NCBI GenBank assembly: GCA_029817715.1
Contig: JARUPY010000602.1
Coordinates: forward strand, 885,501 to 949,500
Reading direction: 5' to 3'
Source: Melastoma dodecandrum
Lineage: Eukaryota > Streptophyta > Magnoliopsida > Myrtales > Melastomataceae
Length of the DNA: 64,000 nt
The position numbers were made by a program, and so were the translations under genes. Shown piece after piece: positions 33,559-46,892 of this stretch. Below the pieces are notes generated by a model that saw only the letters and a program-made list of their open reading frames with translations, had not been told where the DNA came from and did no database searches. How positions within the stretch are numbered: position 1 is the stretch's first letter; each line of letters begins with the position of its first letter.

Positions 33559-36500
33559 CTACCCGAGTAAGAATCTGAATACATCGCCCAACGTAACAAT
33601 ACCTATCACACGTTTACTGCCTGCCTCCACGATAATGAGCCGTCTAGTTCCTGAAATTGACAATGGGAAGAGCAAGAGTATCCCGTTAAATAACACCCAG
33701 AAGTTTCCATGTTCAGTTTCATTTATCGTGGAAATGTTTGACTTTCAAAGAACTGAAAAGGCTCTGCATCCACAAGAATTATAATGATAAAGATTAGTCG
33801 CCTACCAACTATCTAAAGACAAAAACAATGAAAACACGGTTGAAAAAAATGACTGAGTTTCTAGAAATAGATTAACAGCCATTTGAAAATAAAAGTGACC
33901 GCTACCTGGATTAGCCAATCTTTCCATCACTTTATGCAAAGAATCAGATGGCAGGCACATCTGACATCTTTGGCTTCTCTGCTCGTAGGGAGAGTAAGAA
34001 TCTTGCCCCAGTTGCAGTGCCTGTTTCACATGAATCCGAGTTCCCACATGATGTTTCGAATCCTTATGCATGGTCACAGGCATTCTAAAACAAAAGATAT
34101 ATTTACCTGATGTATGGTCATTTCATTGAGATTCATGTGTGTATAAGCTTTGTCCTTGGCCAAAGCAGTTATATCACTGACAATAGATTCAAGACACAAT
34201 TATCAAAGCAAAGCCACCGATAGGTACATGAAATCAACAACAGGGATAGCATGGAAGTTACCTCCGTGAGTAAATGTCCAGCAACGAATCATTATTATCC
34301 ACTATAGGTATTGAACTAACTCGGGCTGCCATGTACATAAAGAATGGCATCAACACAAAAACAAAATATCATTGACATCCTTGCTCAAGAAGATAAGCAT
34401 AAAAAAAGCTGAGTTATCTCCTAGATTTATTCTTGAAAGATGCAAAAGAGCTTATGTAAGGAAAACCAAAAAGTTCATCTACCTCCAAAAACAAAAAATA
34501 ATGAAGCCGAAACCCTTATTAGAATATAAGTAACTAACAAGCTGGTTACTGGATAGAGATCCTACCGTCGATCAACATATTCAATGCTGAGCTAAGTGAA
34601 TCACTGGGTCTCAACATTGCCAATGGCTGATGATTAGATTCCCCAATGTTGGGAACCCACGTACCAATGCGAAGTCCATCAATTGGAAGCTGAAGGATAG
34701 GTAGTGAACTAGAACAATGTCTGAAGTATCTACACAGACCTGTGTCGTTAAGTAAAACAAAGGAGGATGAGTAACCAATTTCCTATCTGTGGCCCCTTGG
34801 AGACAAGTCAGACACGTGGGAGGGCAGAGTACAGAAAACTGCTTACATTTCAATATTCCAGAAAGTGAAGCCATATGTAATAACTGTGGGAGTGAACCAT
34901 CTTCTGAAGATGAATGCAGGATGGGAACAGTCGCCACTTGGTTTTGAAGAATTTTCAAGCAAACTTCTTCCAAATTATCATATGGACCAGCCTAAACAAA
35001 TTTAACCAAGTCAGAAAGGTTCCATCCACAATCATTGGTGAGTGAACTCAAGCAAAAGTTTTGCAGTCCCGTCTTTACAGAGGACGTCAGCTATCATAGC
35101 TTGATGTGCAAACAACAGGGGGGGCAGCTATAGGGGTACCTTTCCTACTGCTATAGTAAATAAAAACATAATAATTTTTAGGTTATACATTATTACTTAT
35201 AAGAAAACATAATATTTTACTCAATGATGACGCAGACAAAGATGATCCAAAAAACATAATAATTTACTAAATGATGATGGAGACAAAGACGATCCAACGC
35301 CTTTGTGACAATGGCACAGTCCCAATGAACCAACAGAATTTCACCCCTCAAAATATCATTTTCCAGGTTGGAATCATGATAAATGCTTCAAAAATTAGTT
35401 TTATACTCACATAAACCAGAGGTCTCGTAACTGCTCTCCCTTGAACATCTGATTGCCTATTTAGATATGCTTTCCCTCCTTTCCATGCAGCAATACTGTG
35501 AGTCTCAAGCTCCTCCTCCGTCAAGCTGGAGCTGTGGATGCCAAGCTAAAATAAAACAAAACCAAATAAGGAACCTCACCATCAGAACTCACAAGCAACC
35601 TTAACGTCTTGGATAAATCACCTTCAGATAAATGCTTCGAAAAAACCGATTATTAAACAGTAAACATAAGCGAGCTGAGGGACCAAGAACTTTTTTTATC
35701 ATATTGTAACTTGTGTAGTCATAACAAAGGGATCCCAGGGTTACTCTCTTAAAATAGTATTGACATAAATTACAAATGGTAGCAAGTGATCAAGGGTAGC
35801 TTTCAAAAAGATTGCAATTCTAGTAAAGTAGCTTCGATTGGATAATATATTCATGCTTAGAATGCAATTCTAAAATAACATACATGCAGCATTTACCTCT
35901 CTCAAGATCATAATAAAATCCACTGCACTTAGAACTCCGACAAACTGCCCCCTGCGAAAGTCCCAGAGAGGGGCAGTAGGAATACCCTGCAAACATCAGA
36001 TATGACTAGATCAATCCCATTACGGACTACATGATCAACACTTCTAATGAGACATGTAATTAACCTAAGAAGCTAAAAGCAGAAAATCAAGGTATAAGCC
36101 AAACTGCAAAATCTCATTCTCTCATTACGAGAAAGGAGGGACCACCCACCCAACACCTCCGTATTAGTACATTGCCAATAAATAGATTGTGATAAGCCTT
36201 AAAAACAACACCTACCTCTAATAGCCTTAAAAACAACATCTACCTCTAAGCTTAACAATTTATCGGAAAAGTTTTGACGTTCATACATGCAAATTCTGGA
36301 ACGCATTTTGCTAAAAGACTATGAAACCATAACAAATTATACCTGCTCATGGAGTATATGAAAAGCTTGCTTTACCGGCAGCTCGATATCCAATGCAATC
36401 ACCTATAATTAGTGTATAGGTTAGAAATCTCATAACAGGGGTAAATCATCACAATGATATTTTTAAGTTACGAGGCTCTGAAAATCACTCGAACCTTGCC

Positions 36501-37705
36501 TGACTCCGGAAGCAACTCGTAGGCAGTATGCGTAGCCAAGAAAGTAGACACCCGTTGACGAGAGGCTGCAAGCTCATCCGGAATTCTTGATGTCAAGTCC
36601 AGCACTGGCCGATCTCCTCTTCCAACCTGCAAAGAACCCTAATAAATGTGTGTCATTCATACAAAAAAACAAGAAATGGAAGGGTCAGACACACGAAGAA
36701 GACATCAAAACAGTTCAACCATTCCAAAACTAAAATAAATTCATAAATAAACATCAAACAGAACTCGACAAACAAGCACGAGACTCTCTAGCATGCAGTT
36801 CTTTACTATACATAACACACAAAGGCATCTTGTGTCCCTACTTCCATTTTTAGGAGACGAGAGAATGGGAATGCATAAAAAAGCACGTAAAAAGAATGTT
36901 CTCACGACTAAGGAACTACAGATACAGAAATATGAAAACAGAATAAGGAAATGAAAGCAAGAAAACTAAGTTAATAGCTGTTACAAACTGTGTAGTAACC
37001 TCGTGGTCATGGTCCATGGTCCGGACATCTGGCAACGGTGGTACAGGAGAACTGGGCACAATATTGGGCTCCGCAGAAGCCAGAAAGATAGTATTTACAA
37101 TTCCATATTCGCTAGCAGCATAAGGTTGATGTTCATCATGTCTCCAATCCCCATCCACACAAAATTTATACTGCACGGCGTAGAAACAACATGAAGAGAT
37201 TAGTCTACAATATCATCAATCAATCGAAATACAAACCAATATTTTGTACCCATTGCACTTTTCGCACGGACCTCACTCAACAGCACTTCAGTACTGTATC
37301 ATGTTCTGACACTTAAATCTCGATTTATCCAATCAACATATTGGCACGGCACGACCTTACCTGATGGTAACCAGGTGGTATGCTGCAAATGGCCTGAAAA
37401 ACCGTAGGACATCCCTCCACTTGAGTCATCAGAACCATCTTGGACCATCTTCATGTTTTCAATTCCATGTAATAAGAAAATATCAATAAATGCCAGACCG
37501 ACATAAATTAAAACTCCTCATGCAAAACTCTTTCTGTTATCTTCCCTAAAAAAATATTTTACAGAAATAGTCCCACCGTGATAATTCTCAACAACTGAAA
37601 ACACGCTACTTCGTACCTGTTGAATGAACCACAAAGAAACACGCTTGAACCTCCGAAAGGCCACACAAACCGCATAGGTATCAGCACATCTCTTGGGGCA
37701 TCCAT
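33559..37705 (-). CDS. KINBETAGAMMA: SnRK1 beta-gamma subunit (SNF4-like), CBM48 plus four CBS domains, 474 aa
   Basis: This is the plant-specific regulatory gamma subunit of the SnRK1 energy-sensing kinase, with an N-terminal glycogen-binding-type CBM48 fused to CBS repeats. Thirteen exons fit: 37617-37705, 37361-37448, 37000-37170, 36495-36626, 36343-36402, 35897-35986, 35411-35545, 34847-34991, 34566-34739, 34262-34325, 34107-34176, 33906-34020 and 33559-33650, totalling 1,425 bases in frame. The CBM48 spans about 10-95 ([51 protein letters not shown]). CBS-type blocks follow, such as [40 protein letters not shown] and [20 protein letters not shown]; the protein ends GDVFRFLLG. The N-terminus is shorter than in Arabidopsis because the extension before FVWPFGG is brief, and the ATG at 37705 is the only one that fits. 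A (GA)n run lies in the leader region. Confidence 0.95.
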
Positions 37706-40694
37706 CGCCCACACACCAATAAATCCTGACGTTCTCAATTCCCAGTTTTGCTATACTCCCCTCTGAAAGTGTTCAGAGCCGCGATAATATAACATCCTCC
37801 CGAGTCCGTCCACTGCAAGACCCACCAACAAAATCAGCACGTAATTAACCCGGATCTCCCTAACACCTCTCACCGATAACCCGATTCCACAATTCCACGA
37901 CCGACAAACAATCAAACCGGCAAGAACTCCACGGGCAAGAAGACTCCTCCTTTTCGGAAGAAAACACAATCCCGCCAATAATCAACCACCATATTCAAGA
38001 CCCGGAACATAAAAGCCCCGAATTTCTCCCAACCCGGACTCCAATTCCCGAGAAAAAAAAAAGAACACGAGTAAAAAATCGAAACTTTACACCCACCGGG
38101 ACGCTAATCGGGAAACAAAAGCCAACCCTTTACCGCCCGCGGTCGAAGAACAGCAATGGCAATCACCAATAGAGGGAAAAGGGCCGCCGAATCGTAAGGA
38201 TTGCGGGGAAGGACGAAACAATGAAATTAAGGAAGGTGGGGAGAGAGAGAGAGAGAGCGAGCCCTAGAAGAAATTATTTCAGACCCGGATTAATGTAAAG
38301 AACGAGAGACAAGACAGGACAAGAGGAGGAAGAAGTAGGAGAAGAGCGTGGAGATCGATGATTATTAGGTGGTCTTTGCGATGCAACCGAATCTAATCTA
38401 ATCTAACCTTAATTAAATCAAACTCCCCCCCATTTCCTCCTTTTCACCTCTTTCATTTAATGATTTCCTTTTATTAGCTCTTTGCTTGGAACCCCCTAAG
38501 ATGAATGAATCCCTTCATAGATTGGAAATGGGAAAATAATAGTAAATGAATATTGGAGTTGGTTTTAATTTTTTATTTCTTCAAAGCTTTTTCCTCGCCA
38601 TTATCACACATGGAAATAAATCACGTATTTCTAAAAAGAATAACATGGGAAAGATGGGCCCATAAGGCCCAAATTCCCAATGAGCCCATTTCGTTCTTCC
38701 TTTCCAATGGGGAAAAGCCCAAAAAGCTATACTGAAGCCCAACAATGGAAGCCGTCAGTTCAGTCCTCATGTTTTATCAGTCATTATAATATTCCACAGC
38801 ACATGCAATAGCAGTAGTTTTAAAGCTTGATCTATTTTAGTCGACGCTTTTGGTTTTTGGATCGGTCTTCGCTTCCAATTCAACGGTACATTGCAATTCC
38901 TAACGAGGTTACCGCGTCGCGATCACAATCGCTATGACTTCCTAACGATGGTCACATGGAATTTGCCTTCTCCCGGGCTGAGATCTGGTGAATCCATTCG
39001 CGGCCGGTTGCATGGCGGCCGTCTTCCGAATATGCCTTTTTTAAACGCGGTGTTAGAACTTCGGGCTGGCCAGCCCAGGCCGACCAGGTACGGACAGGTA
39101 GGTTTTATGTTTCTCCGACTTTAAAGACCCCAAAAAAAACCGTACGGCCCCCCGGGGGGGGCGGAATATGTTTTGGCATTGGAAAGAAAATATGCTTCGC
39201 CTTTTTTTCCCTACCACCAATTTGGGGGGGGGGGGGTGTTATTCTAACATCATCAGATGACTGGTCGGATCGGTCCAAACAAATACAAGTGGGGTCTGAC
39301 CTGAAATGACCAATAACCTTTTATGAAGGTTTAGGAAAGATTGTTCAATATTAGGGAAATGGTCTTGCTTTTTTAGCTGGATCCTCTCATTTCCATTGCA
39401 ATGAAATGAGAGGACAAGATTAATTTCATTTGATTCACTATTTTTTGCGTATAATTCATCTATTTCATTTTACTTCTTAGCCTTGTAAACTAATTTCTTT
39501 TGATTTTATTAATGTTTCGTAATAAAGCGATAAACTCGTAACCCTAAAATATTTAACCCTAAATCATAAACTCGATATTTTAAACCCTGAAATGTAATCA
39601 TTAAACTCGAAATCCTAAACACCAAATACAAATTATAAGCCCTGAGTAATAAATCATGAATCATAGACTATAAATTATGAGTTTTAATGATTAAGTGGAG
39701 AGCATCCTCATCTTTGTTTTTGGTTTGTGGGGTGATGATCCAAGTAAGTAGGAAACCACATGACCGGCTCCATTCCTCAAGGAGAAACCCTAGAAGACAA
39801 ATGAACCAAAACAAAAAAAAAGAAAGGGGGAAATTTGGCCTAAATTGGTGGAAGCAAACACATGGCCTTCTCCCTATCCCCTCCTGTTCTTTCTCAGGTC
39901 CATTTAAAAGGGGAAAAAAAAGGGTCACCCAATAAAAAACCCTAGAACTTGACATCATCCAAAACCTCCCCAAAAGAAAATTGTAATTCGATTTCTTTCT
40001 TTCTTTTCTTTGTTTCTTGTTCTTTTGGGTGTTTTGGCTCCCCCCCAGCAAATGGGAACTGAATACTTAAAAGGAACAACTTTTGTCATCTTCCTCTTTC
40101 GAAGTCATAGTCTTAACCCCCCCCATAGTTTACCTTTTTTTCCTTTTGGTTTTTGGTCATATAATTTCAATTTTGGATCCAACTTCCTAATCAATCGTCC
40201 ATCCCACCCTCCCATCACAACAACTTGCACGACATTTAAATATAAATATTACCACCAAAACATGCATTATCACGGTGGTCCCCCCCTTCCCACCTCTCCC
40301 TAATGGGAGCCGGGGTTGGATCCAGAAAGCGACCGCAGCCGGACCGCCGTGCACGGCGTCGTCTTTGGATTATGTTTGGCGCTCTCAGGGGAGTTGAGAG
40401 TATTCGAGTACGGCTCTTGGTGATCGCGACAGCCGGTAAGGGTTAGATCATCGTTTTGTCCCGTCGAATCGCGTCGGTGACAAAAAAAAAATGGAATTAA
40501 TCGAAGGTGAAAGCGATTTTACTGACACTTCCCTTTGGAAGCTAGGGTTTTACTCCATCAATGATGATGAACAGGAGAAAGAGGGGGAAGGGATGATCCG
40601 AATCAGGCTGCAATTGGGATTATCTACTTGTTCGTGGTAACAAAAAAAATCCTTAGAAACACGTCGACGATTTCACCCCCCAGGGGAGGGTGAT
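37706..40694. other. KIN-beta-gamma leader/promoter and long spacer
   Basis: 37706 to about 38350 should be leader, possibly with an intron, including (GA)n at 38241-38257. 38400-40690 is AT-rich spacer with telomere-like CCCTAAA motifs near 39540-39595 and a C-rich patch near 40280, ending in the 3' flank of the NF-YB gene. No additional gene is supported. Confidence 0.45.
38241..38257. repeat. (GA)n microsatellite
   Basis: A pure GA run in the probable 5' leader of the SnRK1 subunit gene. Such runs are common near plant transcription starts. Confidence 0.85.
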
Positions 40695-41150
40695 TTAGAA
40701 CGGCCGGTCGGTCCTCCGGTTGAAGGCCCCCGTGTCTGACGATCCGGCCTGGTTGTTATGGTAATCCACATCCGATGGCCCCTCGTGACCCTCGGCATTA
40801 TTCCTCTCCTGCCCAGCCCTATCCCCTTCCAATTCCCTATATCTGTGAAGGTACCTCCGCGAGGCGCCAGCGTAGTCGTCGAACCCGAGCGCGGACATGG
40901 CCGTGCAGATGTCATCCCCGCTCACGGTCTTCCGCCTCTCCTTCTTGCACTTGTCGGACGCCTCGCTAGTCACGAAGCTAATGAACTCGGACACACACTC
41001 CTGCATAGTCTCCTTGGCCTCCTTGGATACCTTTGCGTTCGGCGGGAGGATCTGCTTCATTATCCTGCCGACGTTGGCTATAGGCAGCAGCTGCTCCGCC
41101 AGATCCTTGAAACCTCCATCCTCGTCGTTCCCCCCAAAGTTTTCCGCCAT
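40695..41150 (-). CDS. NF-YB: NF-YB histone-fold transcription factor subunit, 151 aa
   Basis: NF-YB pairs with NF-YC through histone folds and with NF-YA binds CCAAT boxes. The intronless frame shows the complete conserved domain, about residues 21-112: [55 protein letters not shown] and [20 protein letters not shown]. Lys in the VSKEAKET segment, where LEC1 proteins have Asp, marks a non-LEC1 type. FDDYA and YLHRYR point to the NF-YB4/NF-YB5 subgroup. The frame is open upstream to 41195, but the ATG at 41150 (MAENFGG) is the natural start. The C-terminal 35 residues are Asn, Gly and Asp rich and not conserved. The gene is divergent from the SANT-like gene 2.2 kb away. Confidence 0.93.
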   Translation of the reverse strand: MAENFGGNDEDGGFKDLAEQLLPIANVGRIMKQILPPNAKVSKEAKETMQECVSEFISFVTSEASDKCKKERRKTVSGDDICTAMSALGFDDYAGASRRYLHRYRELEGDRAGQERNNAEGHEGPSDVDYHNNQAGSSDTGAFNRRTDRPF

Positions 41151-43407
41151 CTCTTCCCGATGCCCAACTCGAAACAAAAAACCCCCGGAAAGCACTTCCC
41201 TTTTCCCCTCCGGCCTTGAACAAAGGTGGAGGGTCGGTCCGAATTCAATATCCGCTGTTTTTGCGAGGTCAAAAGGGTTACAACTATCATAAAATAAGTC
41301 GCGCCTTCACCTATCAAAACAGCAGAGTTAAGCTCGAGTTTCGAACTCGCGTGTGCGAAAACACCCCATTTATTATAACACATTTTGTTGTTCTCTTTCA
41401 ATCGAAAAACATGGTGTCGATGCCGAACCCAACTCAGTTAATCACTGTAGACTCAGTTAGTGTTGGTGATTAATTAGTACTAATTCCCTACTAAGTCAAG
41501 GTGCAAGGGAGGGGGGGGGTGATTAGACTAAGTCTGGACGTGGACAGCCTTTCCTTCTGCCTGATTGAATCTCATAAATCATCTATTGGTTTACCAGAAG
41601 AAAAGAGGGAGAAAGTATCTTCATAAATATAATCCAACTTGGCAAACAATGAGTGAAAATCATTGGTTCCCTCTCTCTTTCTTTGCTTCCACCAATGGTA
41701 GTGCTTCATTAGCAATATAAATTACAATCTCCTCCTGATTTGTCATTTGCTTCCTCTTTATCGGAGTAATTAAGCCTAATTCCCTTTACGACAACAACGT
41801 AAAATGGTTTCGTTATCGTTCAGTCTAGGTCACGCGTGACATCGGCGAAAAACGACTCGATCGATATATTAAACTATTATTATTGTGATTAATTCTTATT
41901 CGAGAATGCATCTCTCTCTGCTATTCGAATCCAAATCATTCGGTACTCAATCTCCCCTGTTGAGCTCGCTGGCGTGGTTGGTTGAAGGCGATGATGAGAG
42001 GAGAACAGTATTAGTGAAACTAGTGCAGGAGGTGGGGGGGGGGAGAGGAGCTTCGTGGGCCCAACCAATTTATTACAAGTCCGAGGTTGGGAGTGGGAGT
42101 AAGTGTAAGACCCACTTCCGACTTGGTTTGTGGGGGTTGGAGTTGGGTCTCCACTTCAAACTCGAGGTGAAGCCCAAAACTATGTTAAGGTTAGTTATGG
42201 GGGCCACAACTCTAAAGCTGGATTGAGTAGGGCTCTGGACGAACCATATTAATAACCTACCTATAAGCAATGAAGCCCCGGCAAGCATGTATCTGTCGTC
42301 AATTACTGAATACCACCGACGGCATGCGTGACGAATAATTTTTGGTTGCGGGAGAACGTACGAATATAAGAAAACTGCAAGGGACAAGCACCAAAAAGAA
42401 AGCAACAGCTGTCTCTCTCTCTCTCTCTCTCTCGATCGACCCACACGACCAGCAAACGAACAAAAAGAGAGGTGGGAGTAAACCATACCCTGGCGTCTAC
42501 GTCGATCTCTGTCTGTCTGTGAGTGTGTGTGTGTGTGTCCCGAGGGATATCATCCTCCGTTCGTCTTCCGTGGGGGTACGTCCTCCTCCTCCTCCGCCTC
42601 CCCTTCTCTTGGCCCAAAGTAAATAGAAATCCTTGGACGTGTCGCGTCGCCTCTCCTCTTTTTATCTTCAACTATCTTCTTTCTTTTAGCTGTTGGGGGA
42701 GGTGAAGTCAACGATGTTTCCTCCGTCCGCCAGCACCCCCAATGGCGCTGCCCGCCGTTAGAAGATCTTCCTTTCTTCTTTCCTTTTTTTTTTTTTTTAC
42801 TGTTATTGTTGTAAAACGTGAGTATAATAATAATTATGGTAAATAAGTTTAGTATTGGGAGTGGGGGTGGGGGGGTATCCGTGGGTTTCGTGTGGCTTGT
42901 TTGGTTGTGAGAGGAGGGAGGGAGGCGATACTTTTCTTGTTACGCTTCCCCAACTTTTGCCTCCTTTTAAGACCCCGACTGACTGACCGACGACGGGGTG
43001 GTGGTGGTTCGTTGATGTCACGTAATTCTTCCCTCGATTTCTTTTGGGTCTCCTCGTTGTCTTCCTTCCTTCCTTCTGCCCGTCTTTTGTCCCCCTCCCC
43101 TGAATGTCTGCTTTTTGTTTTTTTTTTCTTGTTCTCGTGTTGGGAAGTCATGTCTAGTGCCTGGGTTCTGGGGCTGCTCTCTTTCTGTTTGTGTTGTTGT
43201 TGTTGTTTTTTTTAATGGGGTCGTCTCTGTTCCTTCGTGATTTTTTGCTTTCTTTGTCGAATCTGCTAATCTGGATTTCGGGTGCTCTTACTCGATCCGA
43301 AGGCGATGGCGTTGTTGTTTGGATTGGATTGGATGATCCTTGCATATCTTTCTTCTCCGAGTAGCGGTTGTGGATGACAGATGTCTCTCTTCTTGCTTCC
43401 GTTGCAG
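41151..43407. promoter_or_regulatory. divergent region between NF-YB and SANT-like gene
   Basis: Contains both promoters. Microsatellites (CT)n at 42412-42433 and (GT)n at 42523-42538 lie about 0.9 kb before the plus-strand ATG. The ATG at 43408 follows a pyrimidine-rich acceptor (cttccgttgcag), so a 5' UTR intron probably starts within 42600-43300. No other gene was seen. Confidence 0.45.
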
Positions 43408-46400
43408 ATGGATTCGGTCCAACAGAGTTCCAATCGAGGATGCATTGAAGATACCTCAGATTCCTGTGTTCATTATGACGGGTACAGCGTGTTTGGTGAT
43501 CCTGAGATATTTCCTCGCATCGGGGATGAATTCCAGGCTGAGATTCCAGCTCTCGGCTCGGGTTATGATCTTTCAGGAGCTCTTAAGGGCCCCGCCGGCG
43601 AAGGATCAGCAGATGGTGGCCTCCGATTTTCAGGTGCAGGTCTGCCTATTCCCATCATGTGGATTGGTGCTAAAGTTGAGAGCATGAAGAGTGAAAGGCC
43701 AGAGGACCCTAGCTTCGAAAAGCTGCCTGTAAAATCTGATGAATTTCAATGGACCCTTGTTGATAATGACAAGGAAACCGAGGTTGAACCTGGCTTTGGA
43801 AGCTCGAATTTGTCGATGGGAGGAGGCAAAGAAGTGTCTAAGCGAAGAAACACGGGCTTCCATGTCCCCTTGCCTGGTTTAGAGTGCAGCTCCTCTAGTA
43901 ATGAGAAAGAAGAAACATTCCTCTTGGGCTTGTACATTTTCGGGAAGAATCTCCGTCAGGTGAAGAACTTTATGGAGTCTGAAACAATGGGAACGGTGTT
44001 ATTTCACTACTATGGGAAGTTTTACGGATCTCCCAAGTATCGCAGATGGTCGGAGCTTCGGAAAATGAAGAGCAGGAAATGCATATTGGGACAAAAGATC
44101 CTTACAGGGACGAGGCAACCTGAGTTGTTTTCACGACTGTTGCCTGATTTGTCAATCGAAAGTCGGAACAGATTGCTTGAGGTAATTTCATTTCATCCGA
44201 AAAAGTATTACAACCTCTACTAGGAGACAGAGAAATTTCTTTTCGTTGCATAAAATTAATTAGCTCGTCAAGGATTGTCAGTAATAGATACTGGCTAAAT
44301 CTAGTCTTAGAATTATTAGTGCGGATCCCCTCTGTTCTTTTTGTTCTCAGCTCTCTGATAGCCTCCTTTCACTGCACTAGGAATGGTCAGTATCATCTTA
44401 GGAAGCAGTTTTTATTAGATAAGATGTCACAGAGAGGCCTACTTCGTGTCATCGGGCAGAGGATATGATTTTTCCCCTTTCCTCAAGGAGATTTTTAACA
44501 ATGTGCGGACGGGCATGCTGTATATAGAAGTAGAAAGAAAAATGATTGTTGGAATGAGGTAAATTTGTTCATAGTTTTAGAACTTTGGGAGAAGTTGGTG
44601 GAGTGCTGTGTTTGGCATTTTCTTTTTCCCTCTAAACAAGGGAAAAGGCTGTTGTGACGACTTTTTAGTGGCTATAACTCTCAATATTTGAAGGAAAATT
44701 GGACTGTGAATTGTTTTTGCGCTCTTGCGTTAGAATATATATATACTGCTCTTTTCTGGCTGTAGAGAAAGTTCGTCGATATTGTCTTGCATTAAATTGT
44801 GTTTTCTGTTATCAATAGGTGGCTAAGACTTTTGGAGAGGGGAGAACATCTTTCGAGGATTATGTGTTCAGTCTTAAGGTAATAGCCGGGTTGCCTAATC
44901 TGGTAAAGGCAGTCGGGATTGGGCAGGGCAAGCAAGACCTTACCGGACTCACCTCTGAGCCCGGCAAACCTAATCATACAGTTTCTCTGTGTCCAGAGAT
45001 ACCTGTTGGCAAAGCTTGCTCTGAACTTTCTGCAGGAGAAATAATTGGCTTCCTCACTGGGGGCTTCCGACTCGGCAAGGCTCGCTCGAACGATCTTTTC
45101 TGGGAAGCTGTGTGGCCTCGCTTGTTAGCGAGAGGGTGGCACTCAGAACAGCCAGAAAACGGGTATAGGCATGCTCTTGTCTTCCTAGTGCCTGGTGTGA
45201 AGAAGTTCTCTAGAAGGCGCCTCGTGAAAGGGAACCATTATTTTGATTCTGTTAGTGACGTGTTAAGTAAGGTTGCTACAGAGCCACGCCTCCTAGACAT
45301 TGAAGAACTTGAAACAAAAAGGGAAGAACACGGCTCATTACATGGCTCGGAGCCGGATGAAGAATCAGTGGATGAGGACCACCCTTGTTATTTGAAGCCT
45401 CGGACCGCCCCCAGTCATTCCCCCGATGAAATGAAGTTTACCATTGTGGACACCAGCCGGGCCAATGGCAATATCCGAAAATTGAGGGAACTACATTGTT
45501 TTCCATCCGAAATGTCCACTTCACCAGCTCCTCTCAGGGAACGCGGAAATGTTTGTTGTGACGAGCCAACAAATGCGTCTGTCTCTGCTGATTCATTAAT
45601 TTTTAGCATGGATGAAACCAAGACTGGGAAAAAGATTTCGCATCAGGGAAAAGATTTTGAGCATGTGGCGTCGAGCTGGGGATCTGCTACTACTGGCCTG
45701 GATTCCACCGATGTGTTTGCGGAGGTACAGAATGGACCAAAAGATTTTTTCCCGAGGAAGACTGTGAAAAGTCGTCCAAAACGTAGAGTCAGGCCTAAAA
45801 TGAAGAGCATTGTCGACCGGGCTCAGAAAAGCCATGCCCATAACCAATTCGACACAAGCTGCAACTTCATTGGTGTGCCTGTACAATCGATACATAAGCA
45901 AGAGGAGGCCAGTTGCTGCTCCAGCAATCCTCATGTTGGTGAGATTCTTCTTATGGCCGACCCATCAGCGGAGCCATTTCTGGCGGCGGAATATGGAACA
46001 AACGGTGACCTGTGTATTAGTGTAGAGGGTGGGGCCGCTTTCAGTTCTGAAATATCTTCAAAAGTCTCCTCCCAAGAACATCCGCTGGCTCGGACGCTGA
46101 TTGATCTGAACTTGCCCGTTCTTCCAGACGTGGATTTTGATGATGGTACTGAAGTCGTGCATTCCCAGCAAGACAATAATGCGTGCCAGGAGTCTGATCT
46201 TCAGAGTGGGAAATACGGATTCTCGGAGCAAGAATTTTGTCCTAGTCCGAGGAGACAAGGCACCAGAAATCAGCAGCCAACTGCCAGAGCACTGGAAGCC
46301 TTTGCTCTCGGGCTCCTTGATACGAAGAAGAAAAGAAAAGCACGGACTGGATCTTCCACGGAGGGTCTGTTGAGGCCTTCCAAACGCCCCGCTGGCAGAC

Positions 46401-46504
46401 TCCATGGAGACGAAAACCATACAAGCAGCATCTTTCGCATCGAGGTAGAGGATAAAAGGACAGGTGACGGATCGACCAACATGCTCACCGGCACACCATG
46501 CTAA
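43408..46504 (+). CDS. SANT-like nuclear protein with EAR motif, 819 aa
   Basis: Two coding exons fit, 43408-44181 and 44819-46504, joined at LLE|VAKTF. The family corresponds to plant proteins annotated as arginine-glutamic acid dipeptide repeat-like (I associate it with Arabidopsis At2g47820 and At1g55050); the function is not established. A SANT/Myb-like helical block is seen at about residues 172-225 (FLLGLYIFGKNLRQVKNFME, LFHYYGKFYGSPKYRRWSEL), preceded by an ELM2-like segment (IPIMWIGAKVESMKSERPED). This resembles the ELM2-SANT layout of corepressors such as RERE and MTA. The C-terminal half is disordered, with a classic EAR repression motif, LIDLNLPVLP (about 680-690), and basic nuclear signals (KSRPKRRVRPKMKS, KKKRKAR). 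A corepressor or chromatin role is therefore a reasonable inference. The reading frame is intact. Confidence 0.86.
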
Positions 46505-46892
46505 AGTTGACACGACTCCTCAACCGGCTAGCAGCTGGTTGGCACCCTCTTGAGGAGAAATTGTATAACGGGATTATTTCTTCTCATGACTTGTAGCAGC
46601 AGTATTGGGAGGATGCTGAAGACAGGAAAACCGAAGGCGCGCCTCGTAAGCCATCTCGACGGAACCTTCCGAAGCGAGAAGGCAGTCCATCACATGATCT
46701 CTTACAATATACCCATAAAAAGACGCGCCCTTTCGGCTCAAAAGGCCATAACTGGGACATACATTTGACCCATGATTCTTTGTGAGAGAGCTGTGGAACA
46801 AATTCCGGCGGCTCCTTTTTGATATTTCTTTTCTTTGCAGATTTGAAGGTGCATTTTGCTGCTTTCTTACATGTTATGTTCGAAGAGAATAG
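46505..46892. other. short spacer before the C2 gene
   Basis: Contains the 3' UTR of the SANT-like gene. A good pyrimidine-rich acceptor (tttcttttctttgcag) ends at 46841, followed by GATTTGAAG-like sequence that could be the relic of a missing upstream C2 exon (ADLK). Confidence 0.35.

Noticed and set aside
36916..37176. Minus-strand frame starting upstream of the SnRK1 CBM48 region and running into intron
   Set aside because: Only 37000-37170 is exon; the remainder reads through a clear gttact donor into noncoding sequence.
41885..42226. Plus-strand 113-residue frame upstream of the SANT-like gene
   Set aside because: Composition and absence of homology features suggest noncoding DNA in the divergent promoter region.
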